Assembly: GCF_022267315.1 (NCBI RefSeq)
Contig: NZ_JAIKLE010000010.1
Coordinates: 62,001-126,000, forward strand
Source of the DNA: Maribellus maritimus
GTDB taxonomy: Bacteria; Bacteroidota; Bacteroidia; Bacteroidales; Prolixibacteraceae
Direction: 5' to 3'
DNA length: 64,000 nucleotides
How positions within the stretch are numbered: the first letter of the stretch is position 1; each line of letters starts with the position of its first letter. Below the pieces are notes generated by a model that worked only from the letters and a program-made list of their open reading frames with translations, was not told the DNA's origin and did no database searches. Shown piece after piece: positions 1 to 9,454 of the stretch. Position numbers and translations under genes: made by a program.

Positions 1-103
1 TCGTCTTTGCTCCTTTTTCAGGTGCTACCAAAATTCCTGTTAATGCTCCTGCCGCCGCTCCGGCAACAAATCCCAATAATGCATTTCTTGTTCCTTTTCC
101 CAT
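1..103 (-). CDS. YtxH domain-containing protein, N-terminal fragment (runs off window)
   Basis: The first 34 codons are visible, starting at the ATG complementary to 101-103. The peptide begins MGKGTRNALLGFVAGAAAG and continues into LTGILVAPEKGAK. A glycine/alanine-rich membrane segment followed by LxAPxxG is the hallmark of YtxH-family small envelope or general-stress proteins. These normally have one N-terminal membrane helix and a lysine-rich helical tail; the tail lies outside the window. A 60-aa ORF lies 44 bases upstream on the same strand and is probably cotranscribed. The family assignment is fairly safe; the cellular role of YtxH proteins is poorly defined. Confidence 0.75.
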   Translation of the reverse strand, partial: MGKGTRNALLGFVAGAAAGALTGILVAPEKGAKT

Positions 104-147
104 GATTTCTAATTTTTAAGTGTTAATAATTTATTTTATATAATCGT

Positions 148-330
148 TTAAACTCCTGCCTTAAAATTCTCGGCAGTACGTTTCATTTTTCTAATGTCAT
201 TTTTTTTCTGAATCCAACCCTTATCCATCGCCTGAATTCTGCTTTTCAATGTATTTTTATCGCTACCTAAGTAATTTTTTGAGTTAATTACAAAAGACAA
301 GGTTGTTTTTCGTTTTTTTAATCCATTCAT
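148..330 (-). CDS. Small basic hypothetical protein (60 aa)
   Basis: This is a lysine-rich 60-residue reading frame (begins MNGLKKRKTTLSF) with no signal peptide or membrane segment. It sits directly upstream of the YtxH-type gene in the same orientation, with a 44-base gap, which suggests a two-gene stress or envelope unit. I do not recognise a family. Coding status rests on its position and a start-to-stop frame in an AT-rich region where short frames also arise by chance, so confidence is moderate. Confidence 0.5.
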   Translation of the reverse strand: MNGLKKRKTTLSFVINSKNYLGSDKNTLKSRIQAMDKGWIQKKNDIRKMKRTAENFKAGV

Positions 331-894
331 ATATCATTTCTGTTTAAATGTTTTCTACTCTTTTACTCGAAAAAAGTATTCCAGAATTAAGCCACCAGCC
401 CCACAACCCAACTACTTGCTGAAAATCAAGGCTTTATTTGTTTTTGATTTGTATATAATGTGAATTCCTAATGTGGACAAATCTCTACACGATGTGGATT
501 TTAAAGAAGGTTTAATTTTCCACGAAACAACAGCCACTCGTTAACTTGTATAAAAAAACTTTCCTTATTCTTTTTGTATTTAACAAAAATAAACAAGCAT
601 TTCTGTTTGGATTTTACTTCCAAATACTTAAAAGTTATACCATCATGAAGAAATTGTATAAAAATTTGAATGGTTGATTACTCTCATTATTCCGGCTGTA
701 GTAGCTGTTACTTGCATTAAAAACGATGATTTTGTTCCTGCGAATAGAATAAAAGTGAAAACCCCGAGAAAAAAGCATTACGGTGTCCCTTTACATTGTT
801 AAGAAAGCTGCTCAGTAACACTCTTCCTGCTCCAAAATAAATTATCTTTAGGAATAATTTTTGTTCCTTACCAAACAACTAATCTAAAACCGCA
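331..894. other. Long intergenic region with one decayed small gene
   Basis: This 564-base stretch lies between divergent genes. It holds a small frameshifted lipoprotein-like reading frame (645-802). The remainder is AT-rich with no RNA gene, terminator or repeat that I can support. It must carry promoters for both the leftward 60-aa gene and the rightward plug-domain gene. Boxes resembling TAnnTTT(A/G) occur near 847-868 but none is convincing. Confidence 0.5.
645..802 (+). pseudogene. Frameshifted small lipoprotein-like gene
   Basis: From ATG 645 the frame reads MKKLYKNLN and then hits TGA after one more codon. If one base is restored near 670, the frame continues from 671 as WLITLIIPAVVAVTCIKNDD, then basic residues, to TAA at 800-802. 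The joined product would be about 52 aa: a charged start, a hydrophobic segment, a cysteine followed by Lys-Asn-Asp-Asp, and a short tail. That is the shape of a small Bacteroidota lipoprotein signal, although VAVTC is a poor lipobox. It could be a true pseudogene, a sequencing error or chance. Confidence 0.4.
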
Positions 895-3315
895 ATGCAA
901 ACAAAATACTTACTCCCAATTTTACTGATATTAATTACGCAGTCAGTTCTTTCTCAGAACAAAAAGTCATTTATTGAAAGCCAACAAACGATTCCTTTTC
1001 AAAAACTTTACCTACACACCGACCATGAATTTTACTTTTTGAATGATACAATTTGGTTTGCGGGATACCTACTTCACCCGCAAACGCATGCTCCTTTAAA
1101 AACCGACTGTAACTTGTATATCGAATTAACTGACAGTTCCGGTCATTCTGTTCAAAAAGAATTTTTTCCGATTGAGCAAGGTTTTTGCCCAGGCCAGTTA
1201 ACGCTAAACAGGCCTGAATTGGAAGAAGGAAACTACCTGCTTCGTGCTTACACCGATTTATTGGGTGAATATGGAGATGATTTAATTTTTTCAAAACCAA
1301 TTCGTATTAGTCGTGTAAAAAATACAGCCGGTCATGAAACAAAGGATAAGGATAAGCATAAAATAATCAACAACATAACTATCGACCTGTTTCCTGAAGG
1401 TGGTTTTCTGCTGGCGGGCAAATACAACCAAATGGCTTTTAAAGCAACTGAACCTTCAGGAAGGGATGTTGAAATTCACGGCCGGTTACTAAACGGGAAA
1501 GGAGAAGAGTTGATGAAATTTTCTTCGTTGTACCGGGGCATGGGAATAATTTATTTTATTCCGGAGCAAAGAGAAAAATATACAATTGAAATTGATGGTT
1601 ATCCGAATGTAATCTATAATTTCCCTAAAATCTCAGACACCGGAGCCAAACTGATGATTTACAAAGAAAATCCGGACGGTATTGATGTTAACGTTCTTTT
1701 AAACGAAGCAGTTAGCAATCAAAAATACTATGTGACTTCTCTAACCAGAGGCGAATTAAACTCTTTTGCAGAGGTAAGCAGGAACAAAAAAGAAAAAATT
1801 GTTCATATTAAAAACGAACTACTAAAAAACGGTATCAACCGGGTAGTTCTGTTAAACGAAAATTTCAAACCTGTCTCGGAACGACTTGTTTTTATTGATG
1901 AAGCCGAAGATGCTTCTTTGAAATTAAAATTGAACCAATTCCAATTTCGCCCACGGGAACAAGTGAAACTTGAAATAGATGTAAGTAAAAACATTGACAG
2001 AAATGAAATTGCTAACCTTTCCATTTCGGTTATTGATAAAAGTTCGATTCCGGAATCAGGGATTACAGAAAACATAAAATCCTATCTGTTAATCGATTCT
2101 GAACTAAAAGGGTACATTGCCAGCCCTGCCGACTACTTTATAAACGAACCTCAAATTTCATCAGCAAAAAAACTTGATTTACTTATGATGACCCAGGGTT
2201 GGAGCAACTATGTTTGGAATACACTAACCAAGAGAGAAAGAATCCCAGAAATTGAAACACATTTAGGACATACTTTTACAGGAACATTAAAAAATTACTA
2301 CAAAACAAAAAAGCTAACTGATTCAGAAGTAATACTGAGTGTGTCCGGAAAAACAGACAACTTTATGAATTTTACCCAAACTGATTCACTGGGAAACTAT
2401 ACATTTGACAATGTACAGTTTTATGATTCAGCTATTGTTTTTATACAGGGAAAAAATAAAAGAGACAAACTTAATACCACCATAACGTTAGACAGTATCC
2501 TTTTTAGCTCGCCTGAAACAACCTCTTCTGAACTGACGTTGGCAAAACATTTTACCAAAATTCCGGTTCCCATGCTTCGGACAAAATATTTTAATGAAGC
2601 CAGACTAAAAGAATTTTTCCCCGACCGTGATACCCGTCTTATTGAAGAAGTAAGAGTAACGGCAGCCAGGCCGGAGGAAGAAAAAAGCCAGGGACGAATT
2701 AGAATTTATACCGAACCAACTCACACGGTAGTATTGAAAGAAAATGCTTATGCATACCCAAACATTATGGAATATTTGGCAGGTCGCGTTCCCGGAAGAG
2801 TGGATTCCACCTATTTATTCTTGATAGATGGGATTGAAGTATTTTCAACAGATGATTTTCCAGCATATGATTATGTAACCTCTATTCCTGTGGGAGATAT
2901 AGAAAGAGTAGAAATTCTAAAACATGCCGCAGGTACTTATTATGGAATGCGCGGAAGAAATGGTGTTATTAACATCATTATTAAAAGAGGTGGGGGACGT
3001 ACATCAACGCCGGATATTCTGAAAGGTACAATAGTTAAACGAATTAAAGGCTTTTCATCGTACCGCGAATTTTATTCTCCAGCATACAACAGCGAAAATA
3101 TACGTTCTGAAATACCCGACTACCGGACTACACTTTACTGGAATCCGTCAATCGCGGTGGAAGATGGGAAAGTTAACTGTACTTTTTTTACTTGCGACAA
3201 TGTTGCTGAATACAAAATATTTGTAGAAGGAATTACAGAAAACGGAACAATTTGTTTGGGTGAGGCAGAGTTCGAAGCGGTTAAAAACAATGATACTACA
3301 AGCGAAAATTATTAA
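895..3315 (+). CDS. Secreted MG2-like / TonB plug-domain protein
   Basis: This is an 806-aa exported protein with a clear signal peptide (residues 1-20, ending SVLSQ). The N-terminal half resembles the macroglobulin MG2-type extended beta domains of Bacteroidota surface proteins (PFQKLYLHTDHEFYFLNDTIWF region). Residues about 583-700 form a TonB-receptor plug: EEVRVTAARPEEE, then IMEYLAGRVPG, LIDGIE, DIERVEILKHAAGTYYGMRG and NGVINIIIKRG. No 22-strand outer-membrane barrel follows, only about 100 residues, so this is not a complete TonB receptor. Such proteins are common in Bacteroidota and their substrate is unknown. It is monocistronic as far as can be seen, with a weak hairpin after the stop. 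Confidence 0.85.
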   Translation: MQTKYLLPILLILITQSVLSQNKKSFIESQQTIPFQKLYLHTDHEFYFLNDTIWFAGYLLHPQTHAPLKTDCNLYIELTDSSGHSVQKEFFPIEQGFCPGQLTLNRPELEEGNYLLRAYTDLLGEYGDDLIFSKPIRISRVKNTAGHETKDKDKHKIINNITIDLFPEGGFLLAGKYNQMAFKATEPSGRDVEIHGRLLNGKGEELMKFSSLYRGMGIIYFIPEQREKYTIEIDGYPNVIYNFPKISDTGAKLMIYKENPDGIDVNVLLNEAVSNQKYYVTSLTRGELNSFAEVSRNKKEKIVHIKNELLKNGINRVVLLNENFKPVSERLVFIDEAEDASLKLKLNQFQFRPREQVKLEIDVSKNIDRNEIANLSISVIDKSSIPESGITENIKSYLLIDSELKGYIASPADYFINEPQISSAKKLDLLMMTQGWSNYVWNTLTKRERIPEIETHLGHTFTGTLKNYYKTKKLTDSEVILSVSGKTDNFMNFTQTDSLGNYTFDNVQFYDSAIVFIQGKNKRDKLNTTITLDSILFSSPETTSSELTLAKHFTKIPVPMLRTKYFNEARLKEFFPDRDTRLIEEVRVTAARPEEEKSQGRIRIYTEPTHTVVLKENAYAYPNIMEYLAGRVPGRVDSTYLFLIDGIEVFSTDDFPAYDYVTSIPVGDIERVEILKHAAGTYYGMRGRNGVINIIIKRGGGRTSTPDILKGTIVKRIKGFSSYREFYSPAYNSENIRSEIPDYRTTLYWNPSIAVEDGKVNCTFFTCDNVAEYKIFVEGITENGTICLGEAEFEAVKNNDTTSENY

Positions 3316-3316
3316 A

Positions 3317-3342
3317 ATCCCGGCAGTTTGCACCACCGGGAT
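3317..3342 (+). terminator. Hairpin after plug-domain gene (weak terminator)
   Basis: ATCCCGG at 3317-3323 pairs exactly with CCGGGAT at 3336-3342 across a 12-base loop, starting 2 bases after the stop codon. No T-run follows, so intrinsic termination is uncertain; it could be an RNA 3'-end stabiliser. Confidence 0.4.
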
Positions 3343-3436
3343 TCACCAGATTGACTCTCTGTAGAATGTGTCGACTTGAGGATTTTAACCTCTAAGTCTA
3401 TCGAATTAAAACTATTACGATTTCAGATTAAAAAAA

Positions 3437-5647
3437 CTACCGCAAAACACGTCTCAGCTGCAACAGCTCCGGATTTAAAGCAATGGTGAGGCCGCCGGTA
3501 ACAGTCCAGCCAATACCGTACCAGGTTGACTCTGTTCCTGACCACCGCCTGATTTTTATAGTATAAGTTTTGCCCGGCTGCCCGGTAAACTCAGCTATTT
3601 CGTAGCTGTTATCCCACGAACCGCTGTATCCTACCAAAGCTCCATTTTCGTCATATATCATAAGGTCAAGGTCGACCTTTAGCTTTGACATATACCAGCT
3701 CCAGAAAAGGAACGATGTCTTTTTGGTTTTGGATGTCCAGGCTAAAGCAACTTTCACTTTTCGTGGCCCCCATATGTAATTGGGGACAGACACTTTATAC
3801 TCAAAAGTAGATTTTTTGTCGCTGCCAAAACTGGAAGAGCTAAGCAAGCCTACGTCCCATCCTCTGCGTGTAGCGGGTGCATTTCCCCATCGCCGGTTCT
3901 TTGCTACATTTACACCTTCGCATGCATTCACAGCTCCTGCACCGTCTTTTGCGTCAACTCCCCCACTTACATCCTGCCACCATGTATTACCAACAACATT
4001 TTTTGTTGCACTGGCTAACAGTATGGCTCTGCATCCTTCGGGCCAATGTTTCAATGTTGAATTTGTACCTTGAAGAAGTGCGCTTACTCCAACAACTGCC
4101 GGTGAAGCCTGGCTGGTTCCGGTCATTGTAATTCCGTCGGCTGTTACGCCAACACCGTTTGCGCTTATTTCAGGCAGTTCACGATCGCCGTGCGAAGTGC
4201 CCGGATTTCGAAACGTTGATGATGCTGACATTGCCGATGCATCATCATTGTGATTCCCAACAGAAATCGTATTATACCCTTTATGATTTACATATTCACT
4301 GCTGGGCGGATTAATATTATCCGGGTCTCCGTTCCAGAAGTTACCTGCTGCATGAACTATTAAAGGATATGGATATCGGGTTGCCAGATAGTCGCCATAA
4401 ATATCATCGCTTGATAACGCAGCAGAACCAGGCTCGCTGGATCGGTGAAAGCTTTGATTAATAACCGTACAGCCTTTGTCTTTTACTGCCCAGGTTAACG
4501 CATCCCTGTCTTTATCATTTGCTGAATACAAACTACACCCGGGAGCGTGCCCATTTGGTGTTCCGGATTCCTTATTCCGGATTATCGCATGCACATTCTG
4601 CGAATGATTTGATGTAGAAGGATTTGATTTGTATTTTCCGGCAATAACCAAATCTGAATTATTTGAAGGCCCTGATTCCCAGACAGCGACTTTTACACCC
4701 GAACCAGTTTCACCGGTGGAGTGAACAACATCAGAGCAGGCAACGGAAATCGAGTCGTCGAGGTCTTCAATGCCTTCAGTTTCATGAAGAAGTAAACCTG
4801 CCACATCTTTTCGTTCCGCCAACTCTTTAATGCCCGATGTTACAACATGAACGGTAACTACCGGCGCGAGTTCATCAACCTTTACTACTTTCAGATTGCT
4901 GCGAAGAGATTTTGCAAACTCTTTTAACCGTCCAACCATCTTTTCTCTCATTTCTTCTGAACGTCGGTTTGCTGAATCCTGGTCACATTCATTTAAAGCA
5001 CGGTCTGAAGGCAAAGCTTCAGGCTCCTCAACTTCGTACCAAACATCGACCAACACATTTGCAGGTGGTTTTTCAGAATAGATAATAGAAAACAGTGAGG
5101 GATGAATCTTTCCGAATTTCGAATTCAGTTTTTCACGATGTTCTTCAAGGACTTTTTCTCCATCTACTCTTTTGCCTTTATGGTCAAATTCAAATGATAA
5201 AGGCCTACCACTCTTGCGGTCTGTAGCTTTAAAAAATTCGATATACTCTACGTCTGAAATCTTATCACCCGGAAGCCGCTCAACACCATCTTCAACAAGT
5301 TTAATTCGAACAAAACTATTGATTTGCAGGTTGCCGGCAATTTTTGAGTTCGTGGCAACTACTGTAAAAGGGATCTCCAGAGGATCACTCAATTTCTGTG
5401 ATTTAGCATCCACAAGCGGATCAATTACCAGCCTATGTTGTCCGGGTGGCAACCCATTCTCTGCACTCCATACAAAACCACCTCTCCGTCTTGTAGGAGA
5501 GACTTTCCCATCCACACCCTGAACCGCTATGCTTCTGATCACACGATCTGCATCTGCATTCGCAACAGTTGTGATTTCGATAGACGAATTTGTTGTTAGA
5601 ATTTCGTCGCGTACCAGACTTACCAGTACATTACTTTCTTTAGTCAT
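3437..5647 (-). CDS. Subtilisin-like (S8) serine protease, Glu in place of catalytic Asp
   Basis: This 736-aa protein has an S8 peptidase domain at about residues 310-555. The Ser block GTSQASP (S512), the AAGN oxyanion asparagine (N436) and the His region HSQNVHAII (H348) are present. The block that normally reads VAVxDxG is VAVWESG, placing Glu324 at the catalytic Asp position. About 300 N-terminal residues include a possible beta-sandwich and a protease-inhibitor-like region; the last about 130 residues look like a C-terminal beta-sandwich. No signal peptide is visible (start MTKESNVLVS), so it may be cytosolic or exported unconventionally. A strong AGGAG (5655-5659) lies 6 bases before the ATG. 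It stands alone between convergent and divergent neighbours, and by eye its codon use is richer in GC than theirs, suggesting acquisition. Confidence 0.85.
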   Translation of the reverse strand: MTKESNVLVSLVRDEILTTNSSIEITTVANADADRVIRSIAVQGVDGKVSPTRRRGGFVWSAENGLPPGQHRLVIDPLVDAKSQKLSDPLEIPFTVVATNSKIAGNLQINSFVRIKLVEDGVERLPGDKISDVEYIEFFKATDRKSGRPLSFEFDHKGKRVDGEKVLEEHREKLNSKFGKIHPSLFSIIYSEKPPANVLVDVWYEVEEPEALPSDRALNECDQDSANRRSEEMREKMVGRLKEFAKSLRSNLKVVKVDELAPVVTVHVVTSGIKELAERKDVAGLLLHETEGIEDLDDSISVACSDVVHSTGETGSGVKVAVWESGPSNNSDLVIAGKYKSNPSTSNHSQNVHAIIRNKESGTPNGHAPGCSLYSANDKDRDALTWAVKDKGCTVINQSFHRSSEPGSAALSSDDIYGDYLATRYPYPLIVHAAGNFWNGDPDNINPPSSEYVNHKGYNTISVGNHNDDASAMSASSTFRNPGTSHGDRELPEISANGVGVTADGITMTGTSQASPAVVGVSALLQGTNSTLKHWPEGCRAILLASATKNVVGNTWWQDVSGGVDAKDGAGAVNACEGVNVAKNRRWGNAPATRRGWDVGLLSSSSFGSDKKSTFEYKVSVPNYIWGPRKVKVALAWTSKTKKTSFLFWSWYMSKLKVDLDLMIYDENGALVGYSGSWDNSYEIAEFTGQPGKTYTIKIRRWSGTESTWYGIGWTVTGGLTIALNPELLQLRRVLR

Positions 5648-6058
5648 AACTAACTCCTCTCTTTTTTAAGTATTTAATGGTTGTTATTTTCGTGTTTGAG
5701 TAAAAGAGTCATATAATCTGCCAAGTTAAATCGAACGCAAATAAGCCAATGACTTTCGACGTCACCGCGTCAGAGGCTAAGCCTGTACTTCCAATCAGTC
5801 AGGTAAACTGTAAACTTGTCAATTTCAGCTTCTTTGTTTAAAAATGATAGTTTCCCAGATAATCATTTGGGGATTTAAACAAATCCAGCATAAATAGAAA
5901 AACTTCCACATGCCATTTCCGAAAAAGATTTTGAATTATTCACAATTTAAACTCAACATTTTACACGTGCAATATATGCACTAAAAAACTAAAAATCAAT
6001 AACATAGTTAAAATCCCGATAAAAATGGGGCAAAAACCCCTTGTCCTCAAAGGAGGTA
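5648..6058. other. Intergenic region upstream of protease gene
   Basis: This is a 411-base gap. The 5648-5662 end carries the Shine-Dalgarno of the protease gene and the 6018-6058 end carries a terminator for the histidine kinase operon. Between these I see no ORF, RNA gene or repeat that I can support. Confidence 0.5.
6018..6042 (-). terminator. Intrinsic terminator of the efflux/two-component operon
   Basis: Read on the minus strand, GGGG-TTTTTG-CCCC (6040 to 6027) is followed by ATTTTTAT, a short GC hairpin plus T-run 17-40 bases after the kinase stop. A second small CCTC/GAGG hairpin lies at 6044-6055. Confidence 0.5.
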
Positions 6059-7357
6059 TTATTTTAATGAAATTTTAAATTCCGTCATTCCGTCATCATT
6101 GGTTTCTAATGTAAATCCGGCTTTGTGATTTATGAGTATTTCCCGGATTAGAGTTAGTCCTATACCCTGCCCGGTTCGTTTTGTGGTGAAAAATGGCTCA
6201 AATAATCTCTTTTGAATATCAGCAGGAATGGGTTCTCCATTGTTTCCAATAATCAAAGTTGCAGGACTCAGACGGGTTTTAACAGTTATTATTCCTTCGC
6301 CGGTAATAGCCTCAATGGCATTCTGCATAATATTGATCAAAACCAGTTCCAGTTGTTGCGGGTCAAAAGGGATTGTCAGATTATCTGATGTAAATTCTGT
6401 AACGATTTTTATATTTTTTTCTTCAAAGTCTTTTTTGAAATAAAACAAAATGCGTGTGACAATTTCATTTATCGAACAGTCCTGGATTTCAGGCGGCGGA
6501 ATTCTGACAATATCGGCGAATTTTTTTGTAAAGGTATTTAAATTAAAAATCCGTTCTTTTGCAATCGCCAGTGCATCAACAAAATCCTCATTTTTTTCTG
6601 ATGAAAATCGCCGCAGATGAACTATCGAAGAATCAATAATCGAATTCACCGAGCCAACACTGTTATTTACTTCGTGCGAAATCATTCGTATCACCTTTTC
6701 ATACGACTGTTTTTCTGCATTCAACAATTCTTTTGTCAGTTCCTCTATAATATAAAAAGTTCGTTTAACTCCTCTTTCCAGAAAACTGGATCTGTAACAT
6801 TTGTATTGACTAATCCCGTTTATTTGGATCAACCTGGAGTCGTTTTCTTTAATATTTAATAGTTCCGAATTCCATGGTGGAGGTAACTTACAGATTTCCG
6901 TAATTTCTCCTTTTTCATCGATTTCCAAAAGGTCTTGGGCATAAGGATTTATGGATTCAATATTTTTATTTGCGTCTAAAATGATAATTCCTGTTGGTGT
7001 TGCGTCGATCATTTTCTGGAGAAAAAAGTGTTTCTCGGCAACATTGGTCCGTTCCAGCCTTAACTGGTCGATCATTTTATTATACACCTCGAATAATTTA
7101 TCAAGCTCCTTGTTTCCAACCGGCAAAAACTTTATGCTGAAATCTTTATCTGCAATAGAATCTATTCCTGCATTCAACAACTTAAACGGCTTAAAAAGCG
7201 GCAAAATCAGCGTAAACGAAAGTACCAGAGAAATAATCAGAATTGCTTCGCAAATCAGAAAAAGAATTTTATTCTGCTGATAGATTAAAACGGTTATAAC
7301 CCCAAATGAGAGGTGAACTATGATAATAAACAGTATGTATCTTGTTTTTAACTTCAT
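6059..7357 (-). CDS. Sensor histidine kinase (NtrY-like)
   Basis: This is a 432-aa membrane kinase. Two hydrophobic helices (about residues 6-26 and 32-52) with almost no periplasmic loop lead into a HAMP-like segment, a PAS domain (about 110-200, GIIILDANKNIESINPYAQ) and an H-box SHEVNN with phospho-acceptor His228. It ends in a HATPase domain with an N-box (NIMQNAIEAI), NNGEPIP and GQGIGLTLI. The missing sensor loop suggests that it senses membrane or cytoplasmic signals. Its start overlaps the end of the regulator gene by 4 bases, so the two are translationally coupled and very likely cognate partners. It probably controls the adjacent ABC/TolC export genes. Confidence 0.9.
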   Translation of the reverse strand: MKLKTRYILFIIIVHLSFGVITVLIYQQNKILFLICEAILIISLVLSFTLILPLFKPFKLLNAGIDSIADKDFSIKFLPVGNKELDKLFEVYNKMIDQLRLERTNVAEKHFFLQKMIDATPTGIIILDANKNIESINPYAQDLLEIDEKGEITEICKLPPPWNSELLNIKENDSRLIQINGISQYKCYRSSFLERGVKRTFYIIEELTKELLNAEKQSYEKVIRMISHEVNNSVGSVNSIIDSSIVHLRRFSSEKNEDFVDALAIAKERIFNLNTFTKKFADIVRIPPPEIQDCSINEIVTRILFYFKKDFEEKNIKIVTEFTSDNLTIPFDPQQLELVLINIMQNAIEAITGEGIITVKTRLSPATLIIGNNGEPIPADIQKRLFEPFFTTKRTGQGIGLTLIREILINHKAGFTLETNDDGMTEFKISLK

Positions 7358-8727
7358 TCGGCTTTTATAAAATCAGAAAGCCCGTGTTTTTCCAGTCTCC
7401 GGTACAAAGCGGCCCGGCTAAGCCCAAGTGATTTTGCTGTTTTTGACATATTGCCCCTGAACCTTTCCAGTGTTTTGATAATCATTTCCTTTTCAATTTG
7501 TTCTAACGTTAATGCTCCAACAGGAGGTAGGTTTTCTTTTGATATTGGAGTCGATGTTTGCTGCAAAGCTTTTTCAAAATCGGAAATTTCAAATTTGTTT
7601 TTCCCTGAAATTAACCATGTTCTCTCAATTAAATTTTTTAGCTCCCGGATATTTCCTGTGAACCTAATATTTTTCAGCCACTTTATTGCTTCTCGTGAAA
7701 CATCTATGTTATCTAAATTATAAATACTTTTTAAAGTTTGAATAAAATAATTAACCAGAAGCGGGATATCGCTCTTCCTTTCTGTTAATGAGGGAATATT
7801 GATTGTAATTAGGTTAATCCGGTAATAAAGATCCTCACGAAAAGTACCCTTTTCCACCATACTTTTTAAGTCCCTGTTTGTAGCACAAATTACTCTGACG
7901 TTTACCTTTCTTGTTTTACTTTCACCCAACACCTGGTAGGTTTTATCCTGCAGAACGCGAAGTAATTTTACTTGTGAATTCAAATCGAGGTCACCGATTT
8001 CGTCCAAAAAAATTGTTCCGTTATCTGCCAACTCAAATCTACCTTTTCTATTATTATAGGCGTCGGTAAATGCACCTTTTACATGCCCAAATATTTCACT
8101 TTCAAACAGGCTGGATGAAATTCCTCCAAGATTAACTTTTATAAACGGAGCATCCTTTCTGCTGCTGTTTTTATGAATGGCTTCCGCAAACAATTCTTTC
8201 CCGGTGCCGCTTTCTCCAAGGATTAACACAGGAGCATCTGTTTTACTAACCCTTCCCACTGTACTTAAAACAGATAGTATTTCAGAGCTGTTACCTACAA
8301 TATTTGTAAAATCATATTTGCTATCCAGCTCTTTTCTTTTTATTCCAACCCTGGGTTCCTTTGTTAATTCAAAAGCGGTTTTAATGTTATGCAGTAAACT
8401 CTCATTTTCCCAGGGTTTGCTTATAAAATCGAAAGCTCCTTTTTTTATACCTTCAATCGCCAAAGGAATTGAAGCCCAGGCAGTAATTAGAATTACGGGT
8501 ATTTTAGGAACAACTGCCTTGAGTTCTGACAAATAGTTCAATCCCTCTGTCCCTGAGCTATTGTTGCTGAAGTTCATATCCAGAATAACCAGTTCCGGTG
8601 TTCTCTCTTTTATTATTTCATTTGCCTCTTTTGGATTGGAGGCACAACGGGCTGTATAACCATTCTGTTTTAGCAGCAAACTGATTGAAGTTTGTATCGC
8701 CTTATCGTCGTCGATAACCAATATCAT
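7354..8727 (-). CDS. NtrC-type sigma-54-dependent response regulator
   Basis: This 457-aa protein has a receiver domain (DDD 6-8, phospho-acceptor Asp50, Lys104), an AAA+ domain (Walker A GESGTGKE 171-178; sigma-54 contact loop GAFTDA 218-223, the common D variant of GAFTGA; Walker B region GTIFLDEIGDL) and a Fis-type helix-turn-helix at about 427-451 (NMSKTAKSLGLSRAALYRRL). It would activate RNA polymerase carrying sigma-54 once phosphorylated by the kinase encoded next to it. It lies 27 bases after the ABC ATPase gene, so it probably autoregulates with the transporter. I could not find a convincing -24/-12 promoter in front of the operon. Confidence 0.93.
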   Translation of the reverse strand: MILVIDDDKAIQTSISLLLKQNGYTARCASNPKEANEIIKERTPELVILDMNFSNNSSGTEGLNYLSELKAVVPKIPVILITAWASIPLAIEGIKKGAFDFISKPWENESLLHNIKTAFELTKEPRVGIKRKELDSKYDFTNIVGNSSEILSVLSTVGRVSKTDAPVLILGESGTGKELFAEAIHKNSSRKDAPFIKVNLGGISSSLFESEIFGHVKGAFTDAYNNRKGRFELADNGTIFLDEIGDLDLNSQVKLLRVLQDKTYQVLGESKTRKVNVRVICATNRDLKSMVEKGTFREDLYYRINLITINIPSLTERKSDIPLLVNYFIQTLKSIYNLDNIDVSREAIKWLKNIRFTGNIRELKNLIERTWLISGKNKFEISDFEKALQQTSTPISKENLPPVGALTLEQIEKEMIIKTLERFRGNMSKTAKSLGLSRAALYRRLEKHGLSDFIKAE

Positions 8728-8754
8728 ATCAGGAAAGATAATAAGTTCTTAACG

Positions 8755-9423
8755 CTAATTTACCTGTTTACCATCAAATAAATGAATAATCCGGTTTGTT
8801 TTGTTTGCCAGCCGTTCGTCATGAGTAACCATAATGATGGTTGCTTTTTCCTGTTTATTCAGCTTTTCCAGTATTTCCATAATATCGTTCCCCATTTTAC
8901 TATCCAGATTACCCGTGGGTTCGTCGGCAAGAATAATGTCGGGTTGCCCGATAATTGCACGGGCAATAGCTACACGTTGTTTCTGTCCGCCGGACAATTG
9001 TGCCGGGTAATGTTTTGCACGAGTGCTCAATCCAACTTTTTCAATGGCTTCCAGTGCCCTTTTTCTTCGTTCTTTTCCAGAAATTCCCTTTCGGTAAAGC
9101 AGCGGTAGCTCCACATTATCAACTACCTGCAAATCGTTTATCAGGTGAAAGCTTTGAAAAATGAATCCCAGTTTTTGGTTTCTGAACTGAGCCAACCTCT
9201 TGTCTCTCCAGCCATCAATAATATTTTTTTCAATTTCAACCATGCCGTTTGTCGGTTTATCCAATAATCCAATCATGTTTAGCAAAGTACTTTTCCCACA
9301 GCCGGATGGCCCCATGATTGACAGGAATTCGCCTTTGGCAATTTCAAGGTTTATATTACTCAATGCAACCGTTTCAATCTCATCGGTTTGGTAAACTTTT
9401 TCAAGGTTTTTTAATGTTATCAT
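8755..9423 (-). CDS. ABC transporter ATPase, MacB/LolD type
   Basis: This is a 222-aa ATP-binding subunit with Walker [10 protein letters not shown] (39-47), signature LSGGQKQR, Walker [10 protein letters not shown] and an H-loop histidine in MVTHDE. The size and the [13 protein letters not shown] context are typical of LolD/MacB ATPases that power mechanotransmission permeases with periplasmic domains. Its partners should be the two FtsX-like permeases encoded just upstream, although a 152-base repeat-containing spacer separates them. It acts at the cytoplasmic face of the inner membrane. Confidence 0.93.
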   Translation of the reverse strand: MITLKNLEKVYQTDEIETVALSNINLEIAKGEFLSIMGPSGCGKSTLLNMIGLLDKPTNGMVEIEKNIIDGWRDKRLAQFRNQKLGFIFQSFHLINDLQVVDNVELPLLYRKGISGKERRKRALEAIEKVGLSTRAKHYPAQLSGGQKQRVAIARAIIGQPDIILADEPTGNLDSKMGNDIMEILEKLNKQEKATIIMVTHDERLANKTNRIIHLFDGKQVN

Positions 9424-9454
9424 AGTTGTAAATTTTATTTCATCATAAATTAAA

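Noticed and set aside
1803-2075. Reading frame antisense to the plug-domain gene
   Set aside because: It is a shadow of a strongly supported coding gene and has no independent motif. Other antisense frames in the window were rejected for the same reason.
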